NCBI GenBank assembly: GCA_028554645.1
Contig: JAQOOI010000032.1
Location: 1-64,000, forward strand
Origin: Omphalotus guepiniiformis
Taxonomy: Eukaryota > Basidiomycota > Agaricomycetes > Agaricales > Omphalotaceae
Direction: 5' to 3'
Length of the DNA: 64,000 nt
The notes under the pieces were generated by a model. That model saw nothing but the letters and a program-made list of their open reading frames with translations, was not told where the DNA came from and did no database searches. The position numbers and the translations under genes are program-made. This document shows positions 23,717-34,503 of the stretch, piece after piece. How positions within the stretch are numbered: the first letter of the stretch is position 1; each line of letters opens with the position of its first letter.

Positions 23717-24577
23717 ATGTCCTCTGATACTGTGTCCTCTGTGTCTTTCTCTCGGCTTAATAACTCAAATTATCCATCTTGGGCGCTACGGATGGAAGCT
23801 ATACTTGTTCGGAAAGGACTTTGGGCCGGAATTGTGGAGATTTTGATAAGCGAGAAGAATGCTGATGGGAGTCTGAAGGATCAGGTGAAGATTGATGCCG
23901 AAATGACATCAAAGATGGCTGCACGAGATATGACGAAGATGGCTGAGGCTAGAGCTGAGATGATTTTGAGGGTTGATGATGGGCAGTTGGCTCATATGAC
24001 TTCGAAGGACCCATTGATGATTTGGAGAGATTTGGAGAGGGTTCACCGGGCTGCAGGTTTTGCGACCAGTCTTGCTTTGCGCCGACAGCTATTGACTGCG
24101 AAGAAGTTGGATGAGGAGAACATGGAGGCTTACATTGGGCGGATTCAGGCATTGTCATTGAGGTTGAAGCATGCTGATGTTGAGGTTGCGGACCAGGACA
24201 AGATCCTTGCACTTACGATGGGTCTTCCTTTCACTTACAATGCTGTCATTGTTAATTTTGATGCGACCCCTCCCGAGCAACTTACACTCGATCGTGTCAT
24301 CACTCGACTTCTAAATGAGGAAACCCGACAAAACTCTTTTTCCGAAAATTTCCCATCCTCCACTACCACCGCTGATGAGGCGCTAGTTGCTGCATCGGTC
24401 TCACGCTCTCCTAGCGACATCACCTGCTATTTTTGTGACAAGAAGGGTCACTACAAATCTGATTGCCCTGCTAGACTTGCGTGGGAAAAGTCACTGAAGA
24501 AGAAAAAGGACGCCGTGGCCGCTGCAGTCACCATGGAGGATTCAGACTCAGAATGGGAGGCTGGTGGTGCCTTTTAG
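23717..24577 (+). CDS. Copia-type Gag polyprotein
   Basis: 286 residues from an ATG in good context (CCACCATG); an upstream extension has only a GTG. The N-terminus FSRLNNSNYPSWALRMEAIL is the copia gag opening (DUF4219-like). A UBN2-type capsid region follows (LALRRQLLTAKKLDEENMEA, LALTMGLPFTYNAVI, LDRVITRLLNEE). Near the C-terminus is a zinc knuckle, CYFCDKKGHYKSDC (C-X2-C-X4-H-X4-C), then a lysine patch and an acidic tail. The frame is uninterrupted and stops cleanly at 24577, so there is no gag-pol fusion or frameshift into pol. The expected role is particle formation and RNA packaging. Confidence 0.92.
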   Translation: MSSDTVSSVSFSRLNNSNYPSWALRMEAILVRKGLWAGIVEILISEKNADGSLKDQVKIDAEMTSKMAARDMTKMAEARAEMILRVDDGQLAHMTSKDPLMIWRDLERVHRAAGFATSLALRRQLLTAKKLDEENMEAYIGRIQALSLRLKHADVEVADQDKILALTMGLPFTYNAVIVNFDATPPEQLTLDRVITRLLNEETRQNSFSENFPSSTTTADEALVAASVSRSPSDITCYFCDKKGHYKSDCPARLAWEKSLKKKKDAVAAAVTMEDSDSEWEAGGAF

Positions 24578-24672
24578 GTTTGCAGGGGTGCATTTTTTAT
24601 TAATTTTTTGTTTCTTCTTGTTTTATTTTCCTATTTTCCGGTTGCAGGTTCGCACTACGACTTGCAGGGGTG

Positions 24673-24884
24673 TGTTGGGATATCAAGTTGTCGTGCTCAC
24701 CCAGATGGTTATTTCCGTTTTCTGCTTTATCTTTCCTTTCGGAATTATCCTTGCTTTATACATTCTTGCTTTGTATGTATTTATTATATATGTAGCCAGA
24801 AATGTGAATAAAATACCCCGCGCGTTTGCCAGGGTTTTCAGCTATAGTATCCCGAGTAGCGTTGTTGAATCCGCTATTCTAACA
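24673..24884 (+). repeat. 3' LTR of the gag-only element
   Basis: 212 bp, same length as the 5' LTR and no difference found by eye, which argues for a young insertion. Confidence 0.92.
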
Positions 24885-24889
24885 CAGCA

Positions 24890-25880
24890 CTATGCGCGCT
24901 CTTCGTTTAGTCATTTCAATCGGCCGCGGGTGTGAAGATTTGAAAATTTGAATGTGGACCACGAAGACACACGCAAGTAACAAGACGGCCCCTTTTCTGC
25001 CAAATCAATGGTCGTCAGTTGGAGATTCTTACACCAGTGATAAAGGATGTAAGCATTCCATCTTCGCTGACAGTATTCGTGATTTTCAGGCTTACGCTGT
25101 CACGGTTCTTCTCCTAAGGATCGCTTCAAAGTAGTCGATGCTGCAAATATCATGCACAATGACTCCTCCCATCGCCGGCTGCTGTACGCCTACTCGGTGC
25201 GGTGCAATTGTTCTTTACTGTTTGGTGCTCGCTCTTCTGACGAAAAGAATTGGGTGTCAGTTGAGAGATACTCTTGATACTTTGTTGGATCATTCAAGGC
25301 GCTGTTGGCTTGTATCCTTGCACTGTCGAGTCAGGTCTGCTCTCAAGTAATACCAGGGTGATATTGTATCGAAACATGCAGTGGTCAATGTTTCATATAG
25401 AAATTCTATGCACTATCCACGTTCAAGAACTCAAAATCTGGGAAGTCTAATACGACACGACTCATACATATGACACTGTCGACCGTTTTCGCCTTTCGCC
25501 TTTCGAATTCGTCTCTGGGCCCGGGTAGTGGCATTACGACCGAGTTTATACGACTCTAGTCATTCAAGTCCTATTCGAGTCCTTCCTATCCTTCAACGCT
25601 TCATTCATTCCTTCCTTCGACATGCTGCAAAATGATGATGATCGGGTAGGAATCGAAAACGCACAAGTTCGATACGTTCGGTTTTTGACTTGTCAACCCT
25701 GCTTGACTCTGACTCTGACTGTTGTCCCGACTCCGGGGTTCGTCCAGAGAAGGAGGCAGAAAAGTAATGCGATACATACCTCCGAACCCCCGAGCTTTCA
25801 AACTCTCGAAATTCCGAACCTCGTCGTGGCTATTTCTTTTCATAAAGAGCTCTCTATACCCCAGCTAGCTTCTTATCAAG
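24890..25880. other. Intergenic right of the LTR element
   Basis: No supported gene. Small plus frames (24952-25134, 25138-25350) have no family signal. Confidence 0.4.
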
Positions 25881-25884
25881 CTCG

Positions 25885-27330
25885 AAGCTTCTCTGATCCT
25901 GATCCTGATCCTGAGATGGTCATAGAACGAATCGAATCATTGGGTCGGGGAATTTCGAGACAATGCATTGGCTTGCATTGGCCCTGGGCGTATCGCGAAG
26001 CACGAAGCACGAAGCGAAGCATGATCTAGCATGATGCATGAACCACGAAGCCACGAAGCCGGATGACAAACTCGGCTTGCTGTCATGACTGTAAGAAGTT
26101 GAAGAAGGGCCCGGGGAACGCTGAGTTGAAAATGTAGACTTGTGGAACTAGGAACCATGCAACCTCTTGCAATCCGGGCAATTCTGGAATCCTTGGTCGA
26201 TGGGTACTGATAGACGTGGAGGGATACTCGGACATGCCTTTTGATATCAGATTAACAACCCAGATCTCAAACTTCGATCCTAAGGGGTAGATGATAACGA
26301 TTTTAGGAAAGGAAGGATTCGGGAAGGAAGTCAAGGGAGGGAAGGGAAGGGACGGAAAAGGAAGGGAAGGACATTGTGGATTGTGGGTCCATCGAAACCT
26401 ATCGAAACTCGAGTTGATTCGAGTTACTTATGTACATACGCCGGATACGATAACGATAGGGTTGATACGGCATGCCGTTGGATATCGGACTCGGAGTCTG
26501 CAGTGACGCGTGGACGCGTGGACGATGGACGAGATGAATGATTTTTGTTTGGACTACCACGTTGACCCTGTCCTGTCCTGTCTAATTCAACTTCGTCTTC
26601 GGTTCATCTCATCTCATCTCATCTCACCTCACCTCTATCCCTATCCCTATCCCTTCCAATCCAATCCAATCTTCAAAGTTTCGTTTCAACTTCCTCGCAA
26701 CCCGACGTGCGCATGAATGCAATGCGATGCATACGCATACGCATCGGCGGTAGAAGTTGAACTATGATGGCTTCCCAAACAAACTGAATCTGAATATTTG
26801 AATCCCTACCCGCTTTTTCTCCCCCGCCCCCGCCCGCCTGGGTCCTGGATTCCTTCCTTCACCCCAACACCACAACCACCCGCACCAAAGCCCCTCATTC
26901 TCATTTGCTTCGCTCCGCTTCGCTTTTGAACGCCTGTATACGATTACCACCCCCACCCCACGGTCTCCCTCCGTCTCCACCCCATCCCACCCTCCCTGCG
27001 CCGCACCGCACCGCGCCATTTCTCGTTCGTTCGTTCGTTCGTTCGTTCGTTCGTTCGGTCGGTCGTTCATTACGACCCTCTTGGGAACTTTTTCATCGGT
27101 AAAGTTCCTTTGTAGGTCATGGTGAGAATCCCGAGGCGCAGCCAGGGGGCCTACCTGAACCTGAGGGGACCTAAAGGTGTCATTTGAGCCCGCCCGCAGC
27201 GTATGAGGTCACCGTCGTCCGGCGTCATCCATGAGGGGGAGAGGGGTCCAACCGGTGATCATTGAAAGGGAAAGGATCGAGTGTGGGCGTTACTGTGCGG
27301 TGCTGTGCGCAAGTAAAGCACAGTGAAGCA
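25885..27330 (+). repeat. Long dispersed repeat, copy A
   Basis: About 1.4 kb that aligns, with many small gaps, to the reverse complement of 57890-59095. Shared landmarks in order: GATCCTGATCCTGAGATGG, GAAGAAGGGCCC, TAGACGTGGAG, AGGGGTAGATGATA, GATACGGCAT, CCTGTCCTGTCTAATTCA, GCATACGCATCGGCGGTAGA, AACTATGATGG, GAGAATCCCGAGGCGCAGC, GGATCGAGTGTG. No ORF is shared by both copies, so it is a non-coding repeat or a decayed element. A (CGTT)n tract at 27022-27066 lies inside it. Confidence 0.8.
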
Positions 27331-28015
27331 GCAAGCAAGGCAAGGCAAGGCAAGGCAAAGCAAAGCGCAAGCAAAGTGCGTGTAGGACGGGTATGAAATG
27401 TGTATAGTATAGTGTAAGCGACTAAAGGCCCAAGTGAGAGCAAGACGTGAATGGACTTTATGGGAAGGGAACTTGAACTACCGTACTGGAGTATTCAGGT
27501 GTGGGCAGGGCAGGGCGGGGCGGGGGCAAGGAAGAAAGTATTGAACTCCCAACCCAACCCATTGGCCATTGGTTATCTTGTTAAAACCACATGATGATGA
27601 TACGCCCAGGACGAACGAACGACGATAACGGGCTCGGGGGTTGTTACAGTTTAGCGGTATTCCAGTGGAATCTGAATCACTGGTGCGAACCGGTGAACCT
27701 TGTAAGAAAGAATGTATTATATAGGACGTAGGACGGGGGGGTATGTACGTACGTATATGCCGTATTTTCTTTTCTTTTATTCTGTTGCGCCGTGCGTGCG
27801 TGCGTGTGTGTTTTGGTGGACTGACTAGGACGGGATAAGCGCTAAGCCTTTCGCACTGAGTTTGACCTTGACTTCGAATTCGAATTCTAGGCCTATATGT
27901 CAAAATCATAAGGTATGTTATATGTATGTTATGAGCAATACAGTTCATTGAATACGATACATCAATCTATTGTTATACTGTTTTTCATCATGTCATTAAG
28001 TAGGAGTTTTCCGAC
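27331..28015. other. Spacer with AAGC/AAGG microsatellite
   Basis: Begins with GCAAGGCAAGGCAAGG-type repeats (about 27330-27380). The 156-codon minus frame (27478-27948) has low-complexity composition and no domain. Confidence 0.45.
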
Positions 28016-28570
28016 GGTATACCATGGGGGCGACCATAGGAGAATGCCGAAATATCAACCCCTCGAGAGGTGTCGTGAGAATACAAGGCGGCAGCTAGTC
28101 GGCATTCCTACGGCAGTCTGTGCGGCTTGATGGATTCTCATTCTTGCTCACCCCTCCCTATGCCTCTCTTGTTATAAGAAAGTGTAATGGATACGATGAA
28201 TGTATTAAGAGATTGCATATACACTTGTCAGTGTCTTGGCTGAAATATTGAAGAACAATCCTTTGATCTGTGCTCAACATTGGTGTTTGGGGTATTGAAG
28301 CTGGTAGAATACAACGGGGTTAGTGAAGGAAAGGAGCGGATAATATCATACTTCATATACACCTTAAGAATTGAGGTTAGACAACGAGACGCGTTCGCCG
28401 TTTACTCACAGTATGCAAACGCTCTACATAGTTCAACTGGCTTGAAGCTGGAAGCGAGTCGTCGGAGCATCAGTGGTTCAGTTGCCGTCTGGATGCCGCC
28501 TTATTTTCTCACGACACCTCTCGAGGGTTGATATTTCGGCATTCTCCTATGGTCGCCCCCCGGTATACCA
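28016..28570. mobile_element. 537 bp Mutator-like MITE with ~70 bp TIRs and 9 bp target duplication
   Basis: The element at 28025-28561 has long terminal inverted repeats. The left arm (about 28025-28095, with GGGGGCGACCATAGGAGAAT, GCCGAAATATCAACCC, CTCGAGAGGTGTCGTGAGAA) matches the reverse complement of about 28492-28561 with few mismatches. GGTATACCA flanks both sides in direct orientation (28016-28024 and 28562-28570). Eight of the nine bases are palindromic, but the ninth (A on both sides) supports a true direct duplication. Long TIRs plus a 9 bp duplication are typical of Mutator-like elements. No transposase is inside. Confidence 0.83.
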
Positions 28571-30570
28571 CATTGAAGGAGTCCGTCTATATGTACAGTA
28601 CAGTACATAAATAGGCCGATTTGACAGGACTTTGCATGAGAATGGTAAGAGCGGTGTTTCTCGAAGTTGTCGGGTTTTGACGAACGAACCAAGAGTCGTG
28701 TTGCGCAGCTGAGGAAGGAAGGACTCGGAAGGAAAAAAGGACTCGTGCATCGTGGCCCCCCACATGGCCAGGTAAATTGTAGAGGTCGCGATTTGCCGAA
28801 GATTCATGTATAGCTCCAGCTTGCACTGGCAATGTGCGTTTCTGAATTGAATTCGTTTAAGCGATAGATTCAGAAAGCTCCGAGTCCCAGTGACTTCGGA
28901 CACACACACTCTCTCTCAGGCTCTCAGGCTCTCAGGCTCTCTCTAACGTGAACTCGGAGTCGGAGTACTACTTCTGACCCAAACGAGAAACGAAAAACCG
29001 CCGCAGTGTAAGTTGTAACACCACAACGTGCCACGAACCCTTGATTGTCGATGGAATCGGGATGGTGTATATGGAATGAGGAATGGAGGAATGAAGGATG
29101 TCGATGAGGAATGACTCTATGATCGACCGCAGAACAGAACACTGAACAGCCTCACTTGCGAAGGTTCCACTTCCACTTCAACTGGTTTAGGCTATTCGAT
29201 TTCTTTCTGTGGCGGAACCGCCCTTCGACGTTTAACCAATTCAGGTTTGAGCGCTGCCTGGGGGCGTACCTGGTTAATTATACACATATGTATCTGCAAA
29301 GGCTGAGGTAAATCGGGAGGGGCAAAGGGTAGCGGGGTGGGGAAATGCGACTCGGAGATGGTATGACTTCTGTGTACTTTTGAAGAGGGGTCAACCTCGT
29401 AAGTGAAGGTAAGACTCACTAAGCGATGGGGTAATGGTACACACCGTTCCACAGTCACTGACTCACTGGCAATCGGCGAAAATTTTGAGAAATGTTGGTT
29501 GAGCGAACGAATGCCTAGTGCTGTTGAATGGCGCTTTCCGATGGTTTGAGAAAAGTTCAACGTTCAGCTGAGATGGAGATCAATAATCAAGGTTTCTTTG
29601 CGGCATCGTCCTTCAAGCTGTCGAACCGTGTCTGAAAATGAAGAAAATGAAGAAATGAAAGAAATCGAGATTCATATTCAATCATCGTCCGATTCCGAAG
29701 TCGCACCCTTGGACCGGCAAATGCCGAGTCGAGCGTCTACCATACACGTGCACCGACGTGTGTTGGCAAGGTTCTTTTTTCAATTCTAAATCTATGTACT
29801 TACAAGTACCTCTCTCTTGCTTCTACTTCTTTCTCAGGCATTACACGGTGACTGAGACCTGAGGCGTCGAGGCCTGATGTATTGATGACTGAAGGGGGTG
29901 GAGGGACAACTTCGAACCTGATCTAACTTTGGGTTTTGCCCATTTCAAAAGCTCGGATCTCTCCCTTTGAAAAGGGTGGGTGGGCCACACTTCTTTCGAC
30001 CTCTGCCAGCAAGATTCGAGATTCAAATCTGGCTTTTTCAATCAAAATGGCAAATGGCCCCTTCGGGTTCTGAGAAGAGGAGAAATGGGCGAGTCTTACC
30101 CTTCTATAGGATTTATTTACGGCAAAAAAAATCGCAAAGTTCCAGCTTCCCTTGTGTGTCTTTTTTTCCCCCTTTTTTTCGAGAGAGCGGATAACTTATC
30201 ATCATAATATATGTATTGTCCCCGGATATATACGAACCCTATGATCGAGTTCTTTGGTGCCTCATGTTGGGTTTGGGCGAAGGTGTGGCGAGTCCCCTTG
30301 GCCCCCAACCTTCTTTTCTTTTTTACTTATTTAACGCTCTCGTTCGTCATATAGGGTGTGCCACATCGTTCGCTGAGCTTCATATCTTTCTCACGCATAC
30401 ACTCAAACAACACAAAATCTGCTCCCCTTCAAGTCGGACTTTTGTGGCGCGCTCCCTTCTCTTCTCTCGTTTTAATCGACAGCATCCGTAACTTGGATAT
30501 TCCCTCACTCTCTATACTTATACTCGACCCCTGTCCTCACACTTCAACCAACCCCCCGCCCGTGTACGTG
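28571..30570. other. Gene-poor spacer upstream of the kinase-like gene
   Basis: Two kilobases with no supported gene; contains CTCTCAGG and GAAAATGAA short repeats (about 28910-28945 and 29634-29665). Minus frames at 28547-28909 and 29192-29560 carry no recognisable domain. The last ~150 bp is the CT-rich promoter side of the next gene. Confidence 0.4.
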
Positions 30571-32168
30571 ATGGCCGCAAACGCTAGTACAATCCTTGGT
30601 GGTTATGAGATGCCTTGCATACTCAATTGTCCTTTACGGGAGGGAAGAAAACCGACGTCTATCCCTGATACTACACAGTTTGCTGGTGTAATTCAACATC
30701 TCTTTGGTGTTACATGTGCTACGCCAGAAGAAGCTTTTCGTTTGGGAACTTATAACGAGGTTCGTTTGACTTTTTTTTTCGTTTCAGTTGTTTATCACTA
30801 ATGATTCCTTCGGACTACCTCCCTCTATGGACCACAGCTGTACTTACTTCATTTGAACGTGCCTGACCATCTTCGAGGGACGGTTCCGGCAAAAGTACTC
30901 GCTCGCGTGTCAAGAGATGATAAGACACGCTCAGATATTAGTCTGGAATCAGAGGTCAGCCCTTTAATAACAAGTTGCTGTTATCTCGACATTTAAACGG
31001 AGTTAATCAATGAAAACTTTTTCTTCTAAATAGATTGCTACGATGACATTTATAAGGTCCAGAACGAATATCCCTGTACCAATCGTGTACGGCTACTGTC
31101 CAACCCGAGATAACGCTATTGGACAACCATTTTCAATACTCTCATTCGTGAGCATTTTTCTTTCGTTCAGTGCCAGGTTTATGTGAAAAAACTCAACTTA
31201 TCTCTTGACACACTCTTTCCACGCACACACGAAACCTCAAACAGACCGAAGGCGCAGACGTGAACAGCTCCTTTTGGGAGAACCTTCCACTCGAAACAAA
31301 ATTGAGTACAATCCGAGACTACGCGCATATAATCCTCGAACTTTCAAAACTCAAATTCGACTGTATCGGTTCAATCTATTTCAAACGAGGCGGCGGCGGC
31401 AGCGCAATTGTTTCTCCACCGCATTGCCACTACGAACTTGGACCAGTGACTTGGTGTAAACACGAGTCTGCTGCGAGGAAGAAACATTGTCGATATGATC
31501 GTGGACCGTGGAAATCTTCGGTTGGGTGGTTATGGGCGGCTTTGTCGGATGAGATTGATTTTATGGGGGTGTTGCCTGAGCTTGCGCAGTCGACGTATAA
31601 GTTTAGGACGGATGGGGGGGTTAGGTGGAGGCTTGCTGAGAAGGTTTTACCGATGTTGAGGGATAGGGTTGTTGATACGATTGAAGATCCTTTGGATCGG
31701 TATGCGACTGGACCTTTTGTTTTGGCTCATATGGATTTTAACCCTTGGTATTTCTTCCCCCCATCAATTCGTTCGCCCGTGGTCAGTCGCAGCTGATACA
31801 CAATGTGTTCCTTTCTTTTCTTTTGCAGGAACATAATCATCGCCACCGAAGGACCAAACACAGGGAGGATCATATCCGTAATTGATTGGGAAATGTCAAT
31901 GACAGTACCACTTTGGGCACTCGTATGCTATCCCTCATGGTTCGGACGTATAGGTCCATTCGGAAGAAGAGATCATCAAGAAACTCAGTTGTTTAAGGAT
32001 ACGTATATTCGAGAACTTCAGAGACATACGAAGGATCCTTTTATACTTAATGTTGTACAGAATGCTAGGGCGGAGTCGAAGAGGTATTTTGCGGATTGTG
32101 CTGTGCTTCCTTGGCCGATGGTGGATTCTATGGTGGCGTGGATGGAGTTGCATCCGAAAAGAGTATGA
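30571..32168 (+). CDS. APH/choline-kinase-like phosphotransferase-family protein
   Basis: Five exons (30571-30759, 30838-30954, 31034-31147, 31245-31747, 31829-32168) join in phase to 420 residues. The fold is the aminoglycoside-phosphotransferase/kinase-like type: EIATMTFIRSRTNIPVPIVY (the alpha-C and hinge region, normally SEVATMKYVR), FSILSFTEGADVN, a catalytic loop AHMDFNPWNIII (H-X-D-X4-N), and the metal-binding ISVIDWEMSMTVP (D in place of DFG), followed by a helical C-terminus. The small molecule or protein substrate cannot be told from sequence; basidiomycetes carry many such genes of unknown role. There is no signal peptide. The gene stands alone between a repeat-rich region and a transposon block. 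Confidence 0.82.
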
Positions 32169-33260
32169 TGGAGAGATCTGTATACCTACCTGTATATGGA
32201 TGGTCGGATTAACGAGTTTGGGTTCGGTTCATCCGCGTGGACTTGGATGGATGGATGGGTGGAATAGGACAGGACCCCTCAAAAAAAGAAAAGACAGCGA
32301 ACCTTTTTGACTGTGTGTGTGTGTATATCTCCCATCTGTACTTAGTTAGCCTAGTCTTCTGTCTTCCATCTTCTGTCATTTCCCGGCCGCTCACTTTCCA
32401 TTCCCATTTGTATTACTATCCCGAATCTGGATACTTTTGTACGGACCTAACCCAGTGTACTTACTTACTTGCTTACTTGTAGAATATAGATGACTCGGAA
32501 CTGTGTACCATCATGGATGCTTACGCGTACCGTACGGATTGGACCGTGACAATGACAATGACAATGTATTTTGACTTTGGACGTTGTCTAGATTGTGATA
32601 GGGCAATGTACTGTAGAGGCTATATACAGAAATGGTTGAGGGTACTATTTTTGTCGCAGCCTAATAGTGGGCCGCTTACTTACCTTGGACGTTGTTGCCA
32701 TGAATCGAAAGCGCGCTCCGCTCTGTGTCCGCTGTGGGCTCCACTTCTTCGTATGCAACTTGAAGTGTCCGAGGTACCCGACTAGGGATCCTGATTTGTT
32801 TTAGATAGGATGCTTGATGATAGATAGGTGTCAGTCGGTCAGTGTGGATAGTGAGTAGCAGGTGAAATGACTTTGACAGTCCCGATAGAAACAGAGATTT
32901 ATCGTAAGTAGTTGGATAAGCACAGCATCTTGCTGTAGAACCACGAATTCCCATTAGAAGCGCAATTGTTCTTATTCGTAGACCATAGATCATAAGCCTC
33001 ATCAAAGAGGTGATAAAGAAACACAGCTTTGGCTCAGAGTCCCGGCGATAGCCGCGCACTCACGTGATGTGTCGGAAATCCCCGAGCCGGCATATATGGT
33101 CCGGCACCTGATATTGTCCGGCCATTTGATTAGATAAAGAATATATGCCCCAAATTTGCCGCCAACATGAAGCGTCTGATTATATAAGCTGTGCGGAAAT
33201 TTCGACGCGATTCTTGCACGATTGTGCCACTCAGTACGAGTTCAGTGACCTCAACGTGAA
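32169..33260. other. 3' flank and left margin of the transposon block
   Basis: No supported gene. GT and ACAATG short repeats occur (about 32316 and 32549). Near 33086-33130 CCGGC/GTCCGGC is repeated three times at about 15-20 bp spacing. This stretch has normal CG content, unlike the DNA after about 33260. Confidence 0.4.
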
Positions 33261-33485
33261 CACAAGCTTTAATGTGAAAGTTCTGCTATACACTTCCTAT
33301 GTTTATCTTCTATCTAACAAGCTATGATTGCACAGTTGTCTAAGTGTTTATTCCCATTGCAATTGAAATTGGACACAGAGTACAGACTTTGGGAAAACAC
33401 AGATTTCTTGTACAGAAGTGAGTCTCTCTCTAGCATCATATACTGTTTTTTGCCAATCTATGCTGCCAGAATTGAATCATCATCA

Positions 33486-33737
33486 ATGACCAACTCAACT
33501 CAAAGCTCTAACTCCATTCCAAAGCACTTTCTGATTGCAGAGATACCAAAGCAATTTGTGGCACCTGTGAAGAGCTATCAATCATCAGACCTTCCTTCTG
33601 ATTCTAGAACACAGACACCCTCACCTACACCCACAATTCCAGAGTATGAAGAAAGGGATTTGAGTGTGGATGAAATCCAGGCACTTCTCAAATTCTATGG
33701 AATTAAGATCAGAGATTATGCCTTTGAGAAAAATTGA
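33486..33737 (+). CDS. Hypothetical 83-residue protein in transposon block
   Basis: An open frame from ATG 33486 to a stop at 33737 with PTPTIPEYEERDLSVDEIQA and KFYGIKIRDYAFEKN. It lies inside the CG-depleted segment, 0.8 kb before the transposase. The C-terminal half looks like a helix-forming short domain. It may be a small element-encoded protein or the first exon of a longer transcript. No family is recognised. Confidence 0.35.
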   Translation: MTNSTQSSNSIPKHFLIAEIPKQFVAPVKSYQSSDLPSDSRTQTPSPTPTIPEYEERDLSVDEIQALLKFYGIKIRDYAFEKN

Positions 33738-33910
33738 AGTCTGTATGGTAGATCTATTGATAAGATGCTATAGCCTGAACTATGAGATGAGTAGCTTGAA
33801 GGATGAACTGAGCTAGTACTATGTATATATATATCACAGATGGAAAATCTTGGCCAAATCTGATATTTTTTGATGGTTTCTGTGTATCTATTTATCTGTG
33901 ATCAGGTTCT

Positions 33911-34405
33911 AAGGCTTGGCATGTTCATGTGGCCTATGTTTCTTGCCTTTGTCTTTACATGAAGGTAAACAGATGATATTGTAACTGTCTATTAGTCAGA
34001 TGTATAGTCTATAATCAGTACTAAAGGCTTGACATGTTCATGTGGACTGTATAGAAGCCAGATGCTGTGTTTCTTTCTCTCACAGTTGTCTCCACATGAG
34101 AGTGAAAGAAGACACTGTAATTCTATTAGACAGATGTATGATATAACAATCAGAACTCAAGACTTCATATGTTCATGTGGACTGTGTAGAAGCCAGATGC
34201 TATGTTTCTTTCTCTCAGATTTGTCTCCACATGAGAGTAAAAAGATGATATCAAAACTGCCTTTGGATATTTTACCAGACAGACATATAATCTATATCAG
34301 AACTCAAGGCTTGACATATCCATGTGATCCTGTATAGAAGCCAGATGTTGTATTTCTTTCTCTCACACCTGTCTCCACATGAGAGTGAAAAGATAGTACT
34401 AAATT
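33911..34405 (+). repeat. Four diverged tandem repeats of ~110-146 bp (subterminal repeats)
   Basis: Copies start near 33911, 34024, 34159 and 34305. Each carries GGCTTGACATGTTCATGTGG, GAAGCCAGATGCTGTGTTTC, TGTCTCCACATGAGAGTGAA and a CAGACAGAT-like end, with point differences; the first copy is the most diverged. They lie just 5' of the transposase start, where CACTA-type elements often hold clustered subterminal repeats that bind transposase. Confidence 0.82.
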
Positions 34406-34503
34406 GTGTCTGTTTTTGGATGTTCACCAAACAAATGCTTTAAAGACAATCAAGCATGGACTTTTATTCCTTACCCCCCTTACTTCTTTATCATTCTCAT
34501 CCA

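Larger units (their letters stand above)
23299..24889 (+). mobile_element. Complete gag-only LTR retrotransposon (TR-GAG-like, Ty1/copia-type gag)
   Basis: Two 212 bp LTRs (23304-23515 and 24673-24884) look identical by eye, begin TGTTGGGATATC and end CTATTCTAACA. They are flanked by the 5 bp direct repeat CAGCA (23299-23303 and 24885-24889), a textbook target duplication. Between them lies one ORF, a copia-type gag, with no protease, integrase, reverse transcriptase or RNase H. The interior is only 1157 bp, too short to have held pol. A G-rich GCAGGGGTG just before the 3' LTR may be the polypurine tract. No clear tRNA-primer site was found after the 5' LTR. The matching LTRs and intact gag suggest a recent insertion mobilised by a helper element. 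Confidence 0.9.

Noticed and set aside
23304..24884. Reading the LTR element as a deleted full copia element
   Set aside because: The gag frame ends cleanly, no pol remnant is seen in the ~95 bp between gag and the 3' LTR, and the LTRs are matched; a deletion derivative stays possible but is not visible here.
26762..27102. Short frames with RTNERTNE or RSFVRSFVRS repeats
   Set aside because: Translations of the (CGTT)n microsatellite, not proteins.
27478..27948. 156-codon minus-strand frame near repeat copy A
   Set aside because: Repetitive composition, no domain, not preserved at the other repeat locus.
28016..28570. Idea that GGTATACCA is only part of the terminal inverted repeat
   Set aside because: Eight of nine bases are palindromic, but the ninth base is A on both sides in direct orientation, which favours a 9 bp target duplication; kept with moderate confidence.
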